The notes: generated by a model not told the origin, from the sequence alone. A stretch of 64,000 bases of DNA from Bidens hawaiensis (GCA_021521415.1 JAIQDT010000061.1:930001-994000), one strand, 5' to 3'; positions 1 through 12,436 are shown, counted from the stretch's first letter. Translations and numbers: made by a program.

Positions 1-2290
1 ATTTGATCAACAGAACTCCATCTTCTGTGTTAAATGGAAAGTCCCTTTATGAGTGGCTAATAAATAAAAAAACCCTCTCTGTTACACCTCAAATCATTCG
101 GTTGTTTATGCTTTGCAACAAATCTAAACCCAAACACTAAATTTGATAACAGAGCCTCAAAATGTATTCTCATTGGATACTCTTTTGATAGAAAAAAGGC
201 TACAAATTGTTTTCTTTATATGACAAAACTGTTTTTATTCACATGATATAAAATTCAATGAAAATTGTTGTCCTTTAAAAGATAAAATAGAAACTTTACC
301 CGAAGAAAATGGGGTAAATCAATTGAATTTTTTTGAATTTTGTTAAGAACCGAATGAATCTAAGATCAAAAGGCCCGATGATGAAGGGAGGGAATCCAAC
401 GAATTTCACCAAAACTCGGATGGCTCGACTGAGAATGAGTGTAGTCAAAGGAATAATTCTGGGAACCAACAAAGTTCTGCTGATAATAACTTAGGAAGCA
501 GCCCAGTGGCTGTTACCCAAGATATTGATGCAGATTCGTTGGAAGCCAATGCTCATATTGACAACAATCTTCCCACTCGGCAACCAGTTGAGGATGGAAA
601 TCTTAATGAGGAAACAGATGATGCTAACTTCCCTGCGGGCACCTCCATTGACCCTAATAAAAGCACTTGTAAGTCAAGTAGGGTTAGAAATATTCCAAAC
701 AAATACACTGATTTTGTGCTTGATGGGAAAGTTAAATATGGGATAGAAAAATCTATTAATTACTCTAATCTATCCTATAACAATAAATGTTTTGTTTCAC
801 TTCTTGACAAAAGCATTGAACCTAAAACTTATTTTGAAGCATCTAAGGATATTAATTGGGTTAATGCTATGAATTAGGAAATGGAAGCCTTAAACAGAAA
901 TAAAACTTGGATCATCACCGACTTACCAACTAATAGAAAACAATAGGGTGTGAATGGAATTAAAAAAAAATATAAATCAAATGCGAAAATTAAGAGATAT
1001 AAGGCAAGACTTGTTGCTAAAGGGTATAATCAACGTGAGGGTCTTGACTTTGATGAAACATTTTCCCCCGTTGTTAAAATGGTAACCATACGTGCCTTAC
1101 TTGCCCTATCTGTTCAAAACAATTGGAATGTTTTTCAACTTGATGTTAACAATGCTTTCCTCTGTGGGGAACAAGATGAAGAAGATGTCTACATGAACAT
1201 ACCCGAAGGATATGGAAATAGTTAAGATGTCACATCTGGCAAAGTGTGCAAACTTGATATGGACTAAAACAAGCCCCTAAAAAATGAAACAACACACTTA
1301 CCTCCACCTTAATCAACATTGGTTTTAAACAAAGAAAAAATGATCCATACTTATTTATGAAAACACGGAAAAAACTTCAGTTTTCCTCCTTGTCTATGTG
1401 CATGACATAATTATAACCGGTAATAATGACTTAGAAATAAACAAAGTAAAACAAGAATTAAGTCTGTGTTTTCAAATTAAGGACTTGGGAAGATTAAAAT
1501 ATTTTCTTGGTATTGAGGTTTATGTTAAAGAAAATGAGATGTATCTATCTCAATGCAAGTACTGTCTTGACCTAATTCATGAATTTGGTCTCCTTGCAAG
1601 CAAACCTGTTGGGAATCTCTTGGAACAAAATGTTTCTTTACACGATAGTATTAGTAGTGAAAAAAAATGATTTTGAATTAAAAAATATTACCCAATATCA
1701 AATTCTAATTGGAAAATTGATTTACCTAACCCTTACCAGACCCGACATCTCTTACACGGTGCAATGTCTAAGTCAATTTATGCACAAACCCTTAAATTCT
1801 CATTTACAAGTTGCATTAAGGCTTCTTAGATATCTAAAAGGCTCTCCAGGAAAAGGTTTAAGATTCAAAAGTTCCTCAAACCTCTCCTAAAACCCTACTC
1901 TGACTCTGATTGGGGAAAATGCTTGGTCACTCGAAGAAGTGTTACAGGATACTGTGTATTTCTAGGAGATTGCCTAATTTCTTGGAAAAGTAAGAAACAG
2001 AGTACAGTTTCCAAATCCTCTGCTGAATCAGAATACCGAGCAATGAATATACTGGTGGTGAAATAACTTGATTACACTCTCCCTGTCCCATATATTGTGA
2101 AAATAATGCTGCAATTCAAATATTAGCAAATCTAGTTTTCCATGAACGTACTAAGCACTTTGAAATAGACCTATTATTTTAAGAGAAAAAGTAATGGCCA
2201 GAGTTTTTAAAATTAAAAAAATCGACGCCTCTGAACAACCTGCTGATATTTTTACCATAAGTCTTGGTGTAGCTCAACATAACTTATTAT
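1..2290 (+). pseudogene. Copia element A, decayed pol (integrase C-terminus, RT, RNase H)
   Basis: Remains of a Ty1/copia polyprotein, broken by many stops and frameshifts. Bases 1-250 still read as an integrase C-terminal part (NRTPSSVLNGKSLYEW). 506-877 is the acidic linker before RT. 950-1225 holds the RT start ([21 protein letters not shown], then QLDVNNAFL). 1398-1670 carries DIIITGNN, in the place of the YVDDIIITG catalytic box, followed by FLGIEV. 1579-1890 has the conserved TRPDISY block, and about 1890-2280 the RNase H part ([18 protein letters not shown]). A purine tract and LTR follow directly. The 5' half lies outside the window. It cannot encode an active enzyme as it stands. Confidence 0.9.
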
Positions 2291-2336
2291 GTGATATTAT
2301 GTGATAAACTAAGATTGAAAGATTATTTTGGAAATT

Positions 2337-2596
2337 GAACCGAGGGGAATGTTAAAATTATAAGATTATATATGAATTAATCTTTACGCTTCTAATTCCT
2401 TTTCCTGTTCCTTTTTTATTATGTTGATTGAGGATTATATAAAGAAAGTATATGGCTGGCTTTGCAATAAAAAAGGAAATAATGGGCCGTCGCTAATTTC
2501 TTGGGCTATTGAAGGCTGGATACTAGCTGCCTGCTAGGTTTCTCACAAGGATAAAAAGGGCTGGCTTTGATTGAGCCTATATGGATCTAGATCTTA
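2337..2596 (+). repeat. Copia A polypurine tract and 3' LTR
   Basis: The purine run CCGAGGGGAA at 2340-2349 is followed by an LTR start, TGTTAAAATTATAAG, at 2350. This is the position expected just after RNase H. AT-rich LTR sequence continues to about 2596, where element D begins. The exact LTR end and target duplication were not identified. Confidence 0.6.
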
Positions 2597-3110
2597 TGAT
2601 GACATCGATGAATTCGTTGTTTAGGTATACGATTAGGCTTGATTATGTTAACTATGTGTACTGTGTGTGTTGAGAGTAAATTTGGGCAGAGTAACGATGC
2701 TCGAGGATGAATAATCAAAACCGTTACATTACTCGTTAAGTAACAGGATATATATAAAGGATGACCACATTCGTTAAGGCTATGATATATATAGAGGATG
2801 ACCACATTCATAAAGATAGCCTTAACGAATGGGTCATTCGTTACATTAATGACGAACGAATGAGACATCTCATTCGTGTTACACTACACATAGCGAATAG
2901 CCTTCATTCGTTATGTCCCATTCGTTAATCATGGATAACGAATGGAACTTACATTATAAGAATGTGACACATTCGTTACAAGGTAACGAATGTGCCTTAC
3001 AATTAAGGCGAATGGGCATATTACATTAATTACCAAAATGCCCTTTTACATTAAACCAAAATATAATAATAAACAAATAAAGACCGAGATGTATAAAACA
3101 TGTATCAACA
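2597..3110 (-). repeat. 3' LTR of copia D
   Basis: On the minus strand the LTR starts TGTTGATACATG at 3110, directly after the purine tract, and ends near GATGTCATCA at about 2597 (end uncertain by a few bases). A TATA-like TATATATA lies at about 2785-2793. The U3 part holds a dozen ATTCGTT / AACGAAT words in both orientations. The same words fill the post-pol spacer at 6380-7460, which ties that spacer to this LTR. Confidence 0.7.
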
Positions 3111-3124
3111 AACTCCCCCTCGTC
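3111..3124 (-). other. Polypurine tract of copia D
   Basis: Minus strand reads ACGAGGGGGAGTT immediately before the LTR start TGTTGATA. This is the expected plus-strand primer site. Confidence 0.75.
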
Positions 3125-3424
3125 TCGAGCTCTTTATTCTTCAGTACTGGAACATCTTCGTCTTCCAGTCCACACAACTATGAATCTTGTATGCATAACA
3201 GACACGAACAACCTTCTGAAACTGCATAGTAAGTCCGTATTCGCTTACATTAGCAAACCTGATCTAACTGTGAAATAATGCATCATTGTCAGACTCAGAT
3301 AGGCTAATGAACCACATCGGATCAGAACACGTATAACCCTTGTGTTTGACCTGCTGCCTAATACAATAACCCCTTCACCTGTTCGATTGTCGTTATACCA
3401 ATAATTAAATGAGGTGAACAGACT

Positions 3425-6279
3425 CTAAGGGAATATTTTCATCGGAGCCCTCTTCATTGTCTTTGGCCGCTTTACTTGTGCGTTGATCATCTTCCTCCAG
3501 CCTGTGCGTTGATCAATTTCGTCTATGTACTTGTGCGTCGGCACCTGTGGCTTGAAGAATTTGAAACCATATCGAGTTTCATGAAGTAGATGCTCGTAGA
3601 ACCAACTAGCCCACTGATCTTTCCCACGATTAACAAAAGGTCGATTTGCTAGTGTCCTCACATCCCACCTCGGCATAGACAAAATATCGTGTGGGTGCTT
3701 GAAATAAAAAATACCGAGTTCCCACTTTACGATATACACCTTAAGCTCAGAATCAAACTTCCACGCCATCATATCACCTTTCACATCTTTAACGGTCTTG
3801 TACTTCTTCATTTGATATGCTAATGATCGAGCCTTGGACAACTGATCTCTTCCTGCTCATGATAACAAAAGGCCTCGATCATCTTGTTCATCCTTTTCAC
3901 ATCATGATCAAACATACCTTCCAAAGAGCGTTTCCGTTTTCTTTCTTTTGCTGTCAAGTGACTAGTCTCTGCCGCTTTATTCCATTTCTCAGTCTTCTCT
4001 CTCAAACGACGCTCTGCTGAATCAACATGTTCTGTAGTAAAGAATGGAATACCTGAGTCATTATTGTTGTCAGTGTAGAACTTAGGGTACTCCTCAGCAG
4101 TAACATCCTCAACCTCCACTTCATCATAATCAGGCACATTCCCGCGTGGAATGCCTGTATTCGTACTCTCTTCAAATTCAACATCCACATCCACACTCTT
4201 TCCCAATTCCTCAACCTCTTCTTCGTTCAAATCCAGAAGCAGGGCAATTTGTTCTCTTGTCAATGAATGATCAAGAAACTCACCCTCTTCAATCTCATTG
4301 TCAATGAATGATCAACAACTCACCCTCTTCAATCTCATCAGCATTTACAATACTTCTCACAATCCCATCCATAGCAACAAAAATAATTCTATTCTCAGGA
4401 ATCACATCAATCGGTTTAGCCTGAGAATAGTCCTTGTAAAGCACAATCTGCAACTGATTACTCTCCAATCCACCACCACTACCAGTCTCAGCCTGATTAC
4501 CTACCGACGGTGCAAAACTACCGCCGGTTGCTGATCAACACCTCCTTCACCATCTTTATCCTCCTCATCATTCTTCGATTTTTTCAACTAGTCATCCTTG
4601 CACGTGAGTTGAAGTATAATCTCGTCTTGCTTATCAATCCTCTCCCCCTGAGCAGCAACAAGGGCTTTATATTTCCTGTTTTCATGTTGAATAAACTGAA
4701 TATGTCTAAACATATTCCGCAGCTCTGTCCGCATCTATTCCTGAAATGAACGATCTGCTTAAATCTGGGTTTGTTGCATATGAACCAGATTCAACAGATT
4801 AAGCCATTGGGAACTGGGAGACAACTCATAAAAATGTGGATGAAGCAGTTGCATCGGACCCTGAGGACGATTAAGAGTCATGAAAGAATGCTCAAGTCTT
4901 TGCAACAGTGTAGGAGTAACTGGTGTAGCAGGAGTAGTTGGTTGCGGAGGAGTCATGCGAGCTAGCACCGTCTGCAACACATCTCCAAAATAAGGATCAG
5001 CTACTGAAGTAGTCGTCAATGTCTTAGATGGAGGTACTGGAGAAATACGCATCTGAATAGGAGTAGGAGATCGAGTAACAACAGGAGATAAAGATCTCAG
5101 AATATTCTGTGGTACAGGAGAAGTACGAACAGCAGCTGTAATAGATACATAAACTGGAACAGATGTAGGTGGTGTAGATCGCTCAAACGGCTGACTGGGT
5201 ATCTCAATACTCAAGCCTCGTCAGACACACTGCTTCTTTGGTTTCTCTCCCTTATCTACCATCGGTTCTTTCCCTTTACGCTTACGTTTCTGCTCATACA
5301 TTAGCTCCTCTTGTGGCCCTGGACCACCATCACCACCATCACCACCATTTCCACCACCACCACCACCTTCACGCTCAGAATTCGAATCATCATGAGCCAA
5401 ACGATCATTAGGTGGTGCTACATAATCAATATTGGCAAGATGAACGATCAATCGCTTATACCTAGGTCGTTCTTCAAGACTCTGACTGCGGTAAGATCGT
5501 AAACGTCTCATCGTCTCTGAATCCACGTGTTCTAGATTCAATACGTCATCTTGATCTTTACACAAATCAGGCTGGAGATCATTAATAATCATCTGCAGGA
5601 ATCTCGGGTACATAAGAAACTTATGACAGCTCGTGAGATTCTCCTTCAAGTGATAATAAACCAACTCAGAAAAGTTGAATGGTTTATTCAACACTAAAGC
5701 AACGAAAGCATATTGTAACATTAGTCGGCACTCATCGAAACCACCTTTACGTCCACCGAGACAATGTATCAACACGTGAAGCAAATACTTATATTGTTCG
5801 CACAAGTTTTCTTTGTTGTACATTGATTTTCCCAAATCTCCGTTATACTTTACCCGTCCAAACAACCCACGAATCGAACCCTTATCAAATTCACACCTAT
5901 CATCCACCGTATCACGGAAACCCAATGAATCTCGAATAACCCCAACATCGATCAGTACTCGTTTATTCTGAATTACAGCTTCTATCTGATTCTCAGTCTC
6001 ATTAAACTTAGTTGTATCCCAAAAGGTTCGTATAATACTCTGATAAACGATAACACAAGTGGAGATGGCCTTGTATATTCTAGAACGTGTCAAGAAACTT
6101 ATCATACCACCAAAGATCGGTTAGTCTTCAAATTTCGGTTCTAGAAATGCACAGATATTGTGGCTCTTATTCCATGATAATAACACAGGAACTTGCTCAG
6201 GTTCAGCTTGATCTTGAGTGTGAGGCTGTTGTTCAGGGTTAGCCTTGGGAATTGGGTTTTGAATCATCTCGTCAGCCAT
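3425..6279 (-). pseudogene. Extra post-pol ORF of copia D (unknown function)
   Basis: One reading frame starts at ATG 6279 (MADEMIQNP) and stays in phase down to 3820, interrupted by stops near 6121, 5218 and 4759. It shifts frame near 3840 and ends at 3425. The original product was therefore about 950 residues. Visible parts: a conserved-looking block at 6105-5500 (VIVYQSIIRTFWDTTKFN, a YYHLKENLTSCHKFL stretch); a glycine-rich run and basic patch KRKRKGKEP near 5300 that could be a nuclear localisation signal; a Pro/Thr-rich part (5214-4759); an acidic stretch (4263-4050); and a C-terminus with YFKHPHDILSMPRWDV. It resembles ORFs common in Asteraceae repeats, sometimes mislabelled as longin-like proteins. 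It occupies the env-like position of SIRE elements, but I see no signal peptide or membrane helix. Function unknown. Confidence 0.65.
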
Positions 6280-8935
6280 TTCTGTTTAAACAAGAATGAA
6301 AACACTTAGTAAACTGTTCACATACTGATTAATGAATGAGGATTTCATTTGTTATAAAGTAAACGGATGATATATTAACGAATCAACTCAGATTCGTTAT
6401 CTTTATACTTATACATTAGTTCATTCGTGAATATAACGAATCTGATTTTCAATAGATTAACAAATCGTCTCTGATTCGTTATCTAATTCATATTATATTA
6501 ACGAATCAACTCAGATTCGTTATCTTTATACGTTAAAAGCACGAATCTCCCATTCGCTACTATAATGAATCCTATAGTTATTCGTTAACAAGTTAACGAA
6601 TCAGACTATCATTCGTTATAACCATAGCGAATCTGACTTGATTAATTAGTTTGACTAATAGAAGTCACAATTACAGTTAATTTTGACTTAATGAAGTCAA
6701 AAACGATGATTCTCAAATTAGAAACCATTTATCTTCTAAATCATTTACCAATTAACTTCAACAATCATGATCGAAATCCTGTTTAGATTATTAAATAATG
6801 ATCATCTGTCATAATGTTGATTCAATTACAGGTTTGGTAGTTTATTAACTGTTCGATTAATATGCGAATATAAAACTAATCAGTTAACTTCTAAACACCG
6901 ATGAAATCCCCTGAATGTTATATGGTTGTGATCGTCCAAACCTGTATAACAAGAAAAAGTTAATCGATTGTGATAACACGCAGGTATGAGATCTTTAAAA
7001 AATTTTGCAATAGTTCGTTTAGGATGGTAATGAAATAGGAACAGGCGAATGAAGAGTCATTCGTCTGTCCTTGGGATTATAAACCCCAATAATTTCACCA
7101 ATTACGAGGTCATATGTTCAAATTTGAACTACCAAATGGCCTCATTCGTTAACTTAATAAAACATGATTCGTCAATCTTTAAACGAATAAGATTTCCATT
7201 CGTTAAAGTTTAACGAATATGACATTAACTTCTTTTATTCGTTAACTTTCTAATGAATATACGAGTCATTCGTTAAAATCTTAACGAATGATACATTAAA
7301 ATCATTCCATTCGTTAAATGTTTAAACGAATGTCTTCCATCGTTATTCACAACGGAAGCGAATATCTTTATAACGAATAAGAGACTTATTCATTATGTTT
7401 TAAATTACGAATGGCTTTACATTCGTTAAACAGTTAACGAATCACCAAACTTCCTTAGCGAATGAGATGCAATTTCATTAAGGAATTAAATAATAATAAA
7501 AACCAATTAGGGTTTTTAATGAATTAAATAATATTAAAAACCGATTAGGGTTTTTAATGAATACATTAGATCTCCCGATCAAAGATCGATACGGTTTAAC
7601 TTAAACGGATTTTTACGTTAAATACTCAACTGATACCAGTTGTGAATTACATTAAGCACGATTAACTTAAAATTTTCAGGATAACAAGTCTTTTTCTTTT
7701 TATTTTTGAATTTATTCGCGAGCTCGGTAAATCAAAAATAAAGCAGAAATAAAATCTTTTTGAGTTTTGAAATATTTTTCGAATAACCACCAAAAATAAA
7801 GTAGTAAAACCAAACTAATAAAGCAATACATATTTTTGTGAGTCGAGTAGGGAATCATATTGTCCAAAATTTCTGTCCATCAAAGTTTTATTTTCAGCTT
7901 TTATTATGACCGATGTCATGTAGATTATTGGTATTGTTGTCCATTTAAATCTTCTAACAAATTTTTTAGAATTTTTGGTGATATTTCTTAATTTGTTCAA
8001 TTAGGCCCAAATATCAGAAAAACATTAGTTCAAATCTTGATTCAAGTGCAATTTGATTTTCTCCAAATCATCCCAACTTGACTTAAACCTTAGAACCAAT
8101 TTGATGTAAAAATGATTATATTTAAGCAATCATAGTCCGTAATCCCCACTACAAGATATACCCTCGTTATCAAGCAATACCCTAAGGTCCGTTTCCATGG
8201 ATGAGTATGCATGATTTCATCTGTTGGTTTACAGACATTGTGTCCCTTGTGGTCCATTTCTTAATGGTAATAATACACGAGCAAGGGGACAATGTATGAC
8301 TCACAGCGTGGTTTGATCAAGTCTGTAATTCATTTTGTACACGAAGTACTTTTTGCGATCAAGTTAATAGACTTAAGCAGTTACACTGCTGGTTCGCTTT
8401 TATAATCATTTTTAATATTCATCGAAATGAATACCAAATGTAAAACCGCATAAAGACCCAATGGAATCCAGAGCCTTAAAGCATCCCATCAATGCAGGAT
8501 TTAAGGCCACAAGACAATACATCGTTGAAGCATTAACCACCAACTAGAGCCTTTTGTTAAAATTGTTTTCTAATTGATTAAAAGGCTTGAGTATGACCAG
8601 ATTATTAAATTTCTACCATCATTATCAAGACCTTTTATAGAACCAATCTGTCTGAGTATTTAGCAAGTATGTTTATATAACTTAGTAATCCGTACTTGTT
8701 TGTCTAAAGACCTACCAAAACATCAATGCAATTAAGCACACAGTCTTTTATTACCTACTTTTTACTGGACTTACAAAGAAATGACCAATGTACTATCAGC
8801 TTCCCTTTTTGCTTTAAAAACTCATTTTGAGGAGCATATTTCAATATTTTTGAATTTTATAATATTTGAATGTTTTTGGAGTTTTTAAATTTCTCTGTAC
8901 AAACTGAAAAACACAATATTTTTGGATTTTGTATT
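6280..8935 (-). repeat. Post-pol spacer of copia D with ATTCGTT word cloud
   Basis: No credible coding region. From about 6376 to 7460 there are about thirty copies of ATTCG / CGAAT words in both orientations (CATTCGTTAACGAATG and variants). 7490-7560 holds a twofold tandem repeat of about 41 bp, each unit a hairpin of AAAAACC and GGTTTTT. 7570-8935 is AT-rich and shows no further feature. It forms the leader between pol and the extra ORF and may hold signals for expressing that ORF. Confidence 0.6.
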
Positions 8936-8946
8936 TTCTCCCCCTA
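8936..8946 (-). other. Internal polypurine-like tract after RNase H of D
   Basis: Minus strand TTAGGGGGAGAAAAT lies just after the RNase H stop. The same tract follows RNase H in copia C (about 31229) and F (about 42208), each over 2 kb before the real 3' LTR. It is therefore a conserved internal tract of these families and does not mark the LTR border. Confidence 0.55.
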
Positions 8947-8988
8947 AAAAAAAAACAAAAATTGTACTAGAACAAGAAATGAAATGAT

Positions 8989-10530
8989 TTAACCAAGCTT
9001 TTGAATATCTTTTAAAGTTTTTAAACCATTTATACCTAGCAAATATTGAAAACGTAGGTCAGCCTTTTGAAAATCCGTATGAATTTTATCAATCGAAATT
9101 AATTTCTTTTCAAAGCAATCACGAATAAAGTGATAACGGATTTCAATGTGTTTAGTTTTCGAATGATGAACCGGATTTTTGGTAAAAGAAATAGCAGCCG
9201 AATTGTCAATAAAAATAGGAGTAGTAAGAAACTTCAAACCGTAATCCCGCAAATGTTGCTGGATCCAGAGACCTTGTGAACAACAATTCGAGGCTGCCAC
9301 ATACTCCGCTTCGGCTGTTGAAGTTGAGACCGTCGTCTGCTTCTTACACTGCCAGGAAACAAGCCGGTTTCCTAAGAACTGACAACCCACTGTTGTAGAC
9401 TTAAAATTGATCTAGCATCCTCCATAGTCTGAATCAGTAAAAGCGGTGAGATCAAACTTATCGTCCTTGGGGTACCACAACCCGATGTCGGGATTTCCCC
9501 TCAGATAATGTAAGATACGCTTTACTGCCGCTAGATAAGTCACTCGGGGACTCGATTGGTACCTGGCACACAAAAAAACAGCAGACATGATATCAGGTCG
9601 AGATGCCGCTAAATACATAAGAGATCTGATCATAGCTCGATACAGGGTAGGATCTACGGTATCCTCCAATTCATTCGGTGATAAATTGTGACCCATGGGA
9701 AGAGGTGTTGAAGGAATCTTGCCGTCTGATATCTTGAATCGGCTCAAGACATCGTTCATGTATTTGGTCTGATGGATAAAGATCCCGGAATCAAACTGGT
9801 GAACTTGCAATCCTAAGAAAAAGCTCATCTCTCCCATCGAACTCATCTCAAATTTGGTTTGCATTGTCTTCTCGAAATCTTTGCACAGGCTGTCGTTTGT
9901 CGAACCGAAAATTATGTCGTCAACATAGATTTGGACGAGGAGCAGATCATCACCAACGTTCTTGTAAAACAAAGTACAATCCACAATTCCCCACTTGAAT
10001 CCACTTTCAATCAAATGGTCAGCCAAAGTGCTGTATCAGGCTCTCGGGGCCTGGTGTAAACCATAAAGCGCCTTGTTTAATCAATAAACACGCTCTGGAA
10101 AGTCTGGATCCTCGAAACTGGGAGGCTGCTTCACGTACACTTCCTCATGAATAGTTCCGTTTAAAACCGCCGACTTCACATCCATTTGATAAACTTTAAA
10201 ATTTTTGTAAGCTGCATAGGCAAGTAAAATACGTATAGCCTACAGTCGTGCCATAAGAGCATATACTTCAGTGTAATCTATGCCTTCTTGTTGATTGTAT
10301 CCAATAACAACCAATCGTGCCTTGTTTCTCACGATTACCCCGCGGTCGTACTTTTTGCACTTAAAAACCCATTTTGTCGGAATAGCCTTTTTCACACGGT
10401 CGGGTTTGTCAATCAAGTCCCATACACCCAGTCTAATAAACTGTTGCAGCTCCTCCTACATAACTTCATCCCAAGACGGTTCCTTGAGTGCCATCGTGAC
10501 ACTTTTCGGTTCAATCTGTGATAGGAAGCA
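8989..10530 (-). pseudogene. Copia D reverse transcriptase and RNase H
   Basis: RT begins near 10497 with the conserved MALKEPSWDEVM block. 10026-9412 is an open stretch holding the catalytic YVDDIIFGS box (residues about 33-41), FEMSSMGEMSFFLGLQVHQ, ASRPDIM and AVKRILHYLRGNPD. A single in-frame TAG near 9409 separates it from RNase H (9390-8989), which has STAEAEYVAA, the FIDNSAAI block and KHIEIRYHFI. Further stops lie upstream between 10026 and 10300. The enzyme copies element RNA into DNA. This copy is broken by nonsense mutations but otherwise well preserved, so it is younger than element A. Confidence 0.92.
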
Positions 10531-10979
10531 AGTGTATCGTGCAATACTAAGAATAACCGATGAGTGCAAATCCGCATAAGCACATACAATCGAATCCTCA
10601 GTAGGAGATAAGTTACAGTCAACCATATCATTACATACATTAGCTAATTGGTGTCTTGTACGAAACCCGTCGTTCACATCACCAATTATCTGTTGCTGTG
10701 GATGATTAGAGTGAATCCTTAAGGAAGGATTAGCAGGTACAGATACGTTATCACCCAGATTGGTGATATTTTCCTCCGCTGTGTCTAAAGAGACAGTTGA
10801 CGAGTCATCAACAATTTGAATCTGCTCATTTGTTGCTGGAGCTTCATCTAATGGAACTGACGATGAATCAACAAAATCAGCATCATCGGAAGAGTCTGAT
10901 ACATCATGATATGTTTCAAATACATTAGGAGAGTCATCTACATCAACCGAAGAAGACCTTGGAATAAGAAGATATTATT
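10531..10979 (-). pseudogene. Copia D integrase-RT linker
   Basis: Low-complexity linker between integrase and RT, serine- and acidic-rich on the minus strand. It has no long open frame. It matches the variable linker of copia polyproteins in position only. Confidence 0.5.
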
Positions 10980-11537
10980 CTACCAGATATGATCTAATAA
11001 AATCGTCAGGTACTTCTTCAACCACGGATGTAAACGAATTAAATAACCTGTCGTAATCAAACATCCAATCGGGACCCGTACCAGTTGGAGGAGTAGTATA
11101 GCTTTGGCAATCAACATGATACATTCTTCCACACAACCAGAAGAGATATTGAAGATCCGTTTCCTAGAAGAATTGTATCCCAAAAAATAAACCTCAAATG
11201 CCTTTTCTTCAAATTTCCCAGCATCTCTCTTCAAAATAGTATAAGGACACCCGAACGGTTCCAAATACTTTAAGTTCGGTTTATGATTATTCAGAAGCTC
11301 GTAACTTGTTTTCTTGAATTTCTTTACCGTGAGTACACGATTCAATGTATAACATGCCGTATTGACATCTTCGTTCCAGAATTGAACGGGTAGCTTAGAA
11401 TAAGCAAGCATTGTTCTCACAGCTTCAATCAACGTACGATTCTTTCTTTCAGACACGCCATTTTGTTGAGGAACATAAGGCGCACTGAATTCCCGATGGA
11501 TTCCCTTCTGAATGCAGAAGAAATCCAATACATTATT
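10980..11537 (-). pseudogene. Copia D integrase, C-terminal part
   Basis: Contains the block with the third catalytic residue, PYVPQQNGVSERKNRTLIEA, then FWNEDVNTACYTLNRV and the downstream EPFGCPYTILKRD and FEVYFLGYN blocks. The reading frame is cut on its N-terminal side by a 478-bp solo LTR. The other half resumes at 12016. Confidence 0.88.
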
Positions 11538-12015
11538 TGTTGGACCAGTCGGGACCGAGACGATCCGAGCCGGTTCGAGACGGAAGGTTTGATAACCTAA
11601 GATGGATAGAAACAAACACGAAACAAACGATTTCATTGATAAAAACGAAAGATTACATGCTTGTTAAACACTGAAATCACGATCTATGGCAGGGGGAGGT
11701 CGAGCATGGCCTCCCCCCTCATCCGGACAGCACCTGGGCGCCGGGCACGCAAATCCTTAACAGACCACGCCTGAAAGCTGGGTATTTATACCCACTGCTA
11801 TTCGATCAGGACTCATTCGATCGAATGAGTCCTATTCGATCGAATAGCAGACTCATTCAATCGAATCAGAGACTGGTTCGATCGAATGAGTATCCATTTG
11901 AAAATGCTCTTTCGAATGGATGACTTTCGGCGTGGACCACTATCTAGGTGTACAGCATACAACATAAACAATCTAAACTATTCGCCAAGCGACGGCCACA
12001 AAACATGCACCAACA
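11538..12015 (-). mobile_element. 478-bp solo LTR inside the copia D integrase
   Basis: The insert has TG...CA ends with a 6-bp inverted terminus (TGTTGG / CCAACA) and is flanked by an exact 5-bp duplication, TTATT at 11533-11537 and 12016-12020. The integrase coding sequence resumes on both sides. On the minus strand a TATA box (TATAAATAC) lies at about 11782-11790. Upstream of it are repeated palindromes of the type TTCGATCGAA (11795-11890). There is no internal domain, so it is a solo LTR left by LTR-LTR recombination. Confidence 0.88.
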
Positions 12016-12436
12016 TTATTCTTAAACTTAGTTCCATTATCACAACGAATTTGTCTCAATTTCAGTTTGTAAAGTGATTCGATCTTCGTGATAATATTCT
12101 GAATTATGATAGGCGTCTGATCTTTCGACCCCATAAAAAACACCCAAGAGTATCGTGAAAAGTCATCTGTCACGACTAAGCAAAAAAAATCACCCGCGAT
12201 GCTAGCATGATTCACTGGACCAAATAGATTCATATGAAGTCGTTCTAGTGGTGTAACAATCGAGTTGATTGAATTGCTTGGATGTGACTTCTTCTTTTGT
12301 TTCCCCTTCTTGCAAGCGACGCAGTGATCATTAATTTTGAAATTCTTAAGTGAAACACCATCCACCAATTCATTTGAAATTAGAAAATTGATCTTTCGTA
12401 TGTGAATGTGCCCCATGCGTCGGTGCCAAAGAATAA
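12016..12436 (-). pseudogene. Copia D GAG-pre-integrase and integrase N-terminal half
   Basis: Starts with the zinc-binding LWHRRMGHIHIRKI block, then CVACKKGKQKKKSH (HHCC finger), LERLHMNLFGPV, the first catalytic Asp in VVTDDFSRYSWVFFM, and the second in RCDNGTKFKNN just before the solo LTR. The upstream end is cut at 12437 by element H, so protease and gag are absent. Confidence 0.9.

Larger units (their letters stand above)
2597..12436 (-). mobile_element. SIRE-like Ty1/copia element D, 5'-truncated
   Basis: A large copia element on the minus strand. Order in its own direction: GAG-pre-integrase and integrase (12436-10980), RT (about 10500-9412), RNase H (9390-8989), a purine tract, a 2.6-kb spacer rich in ATTCGTT words (8935-6280), an extra ORF (6279-3425), a second purine tract and the 3' LTR (3110-2597). 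The long tail after pol with an additional ORF is typical of the SIRE/Maximus branch. Gag, protease and 5' LTR are missing, cut off by element H at 12437. A 478-bp solo LTR sits in the integrase. Confidence 0.8.

Noticed and set aside
5311..5502. Plus-strand Thr-rich frame
   Set aside because: It is the antisense shadow of the glycine-rich part of the D extra ORF.
6376..7460. Word-rich spacer as a CRISPR-like array
   Set aside because: Words are short, in both orientations and irregularly spaced, and the DNA is plant nuclear.
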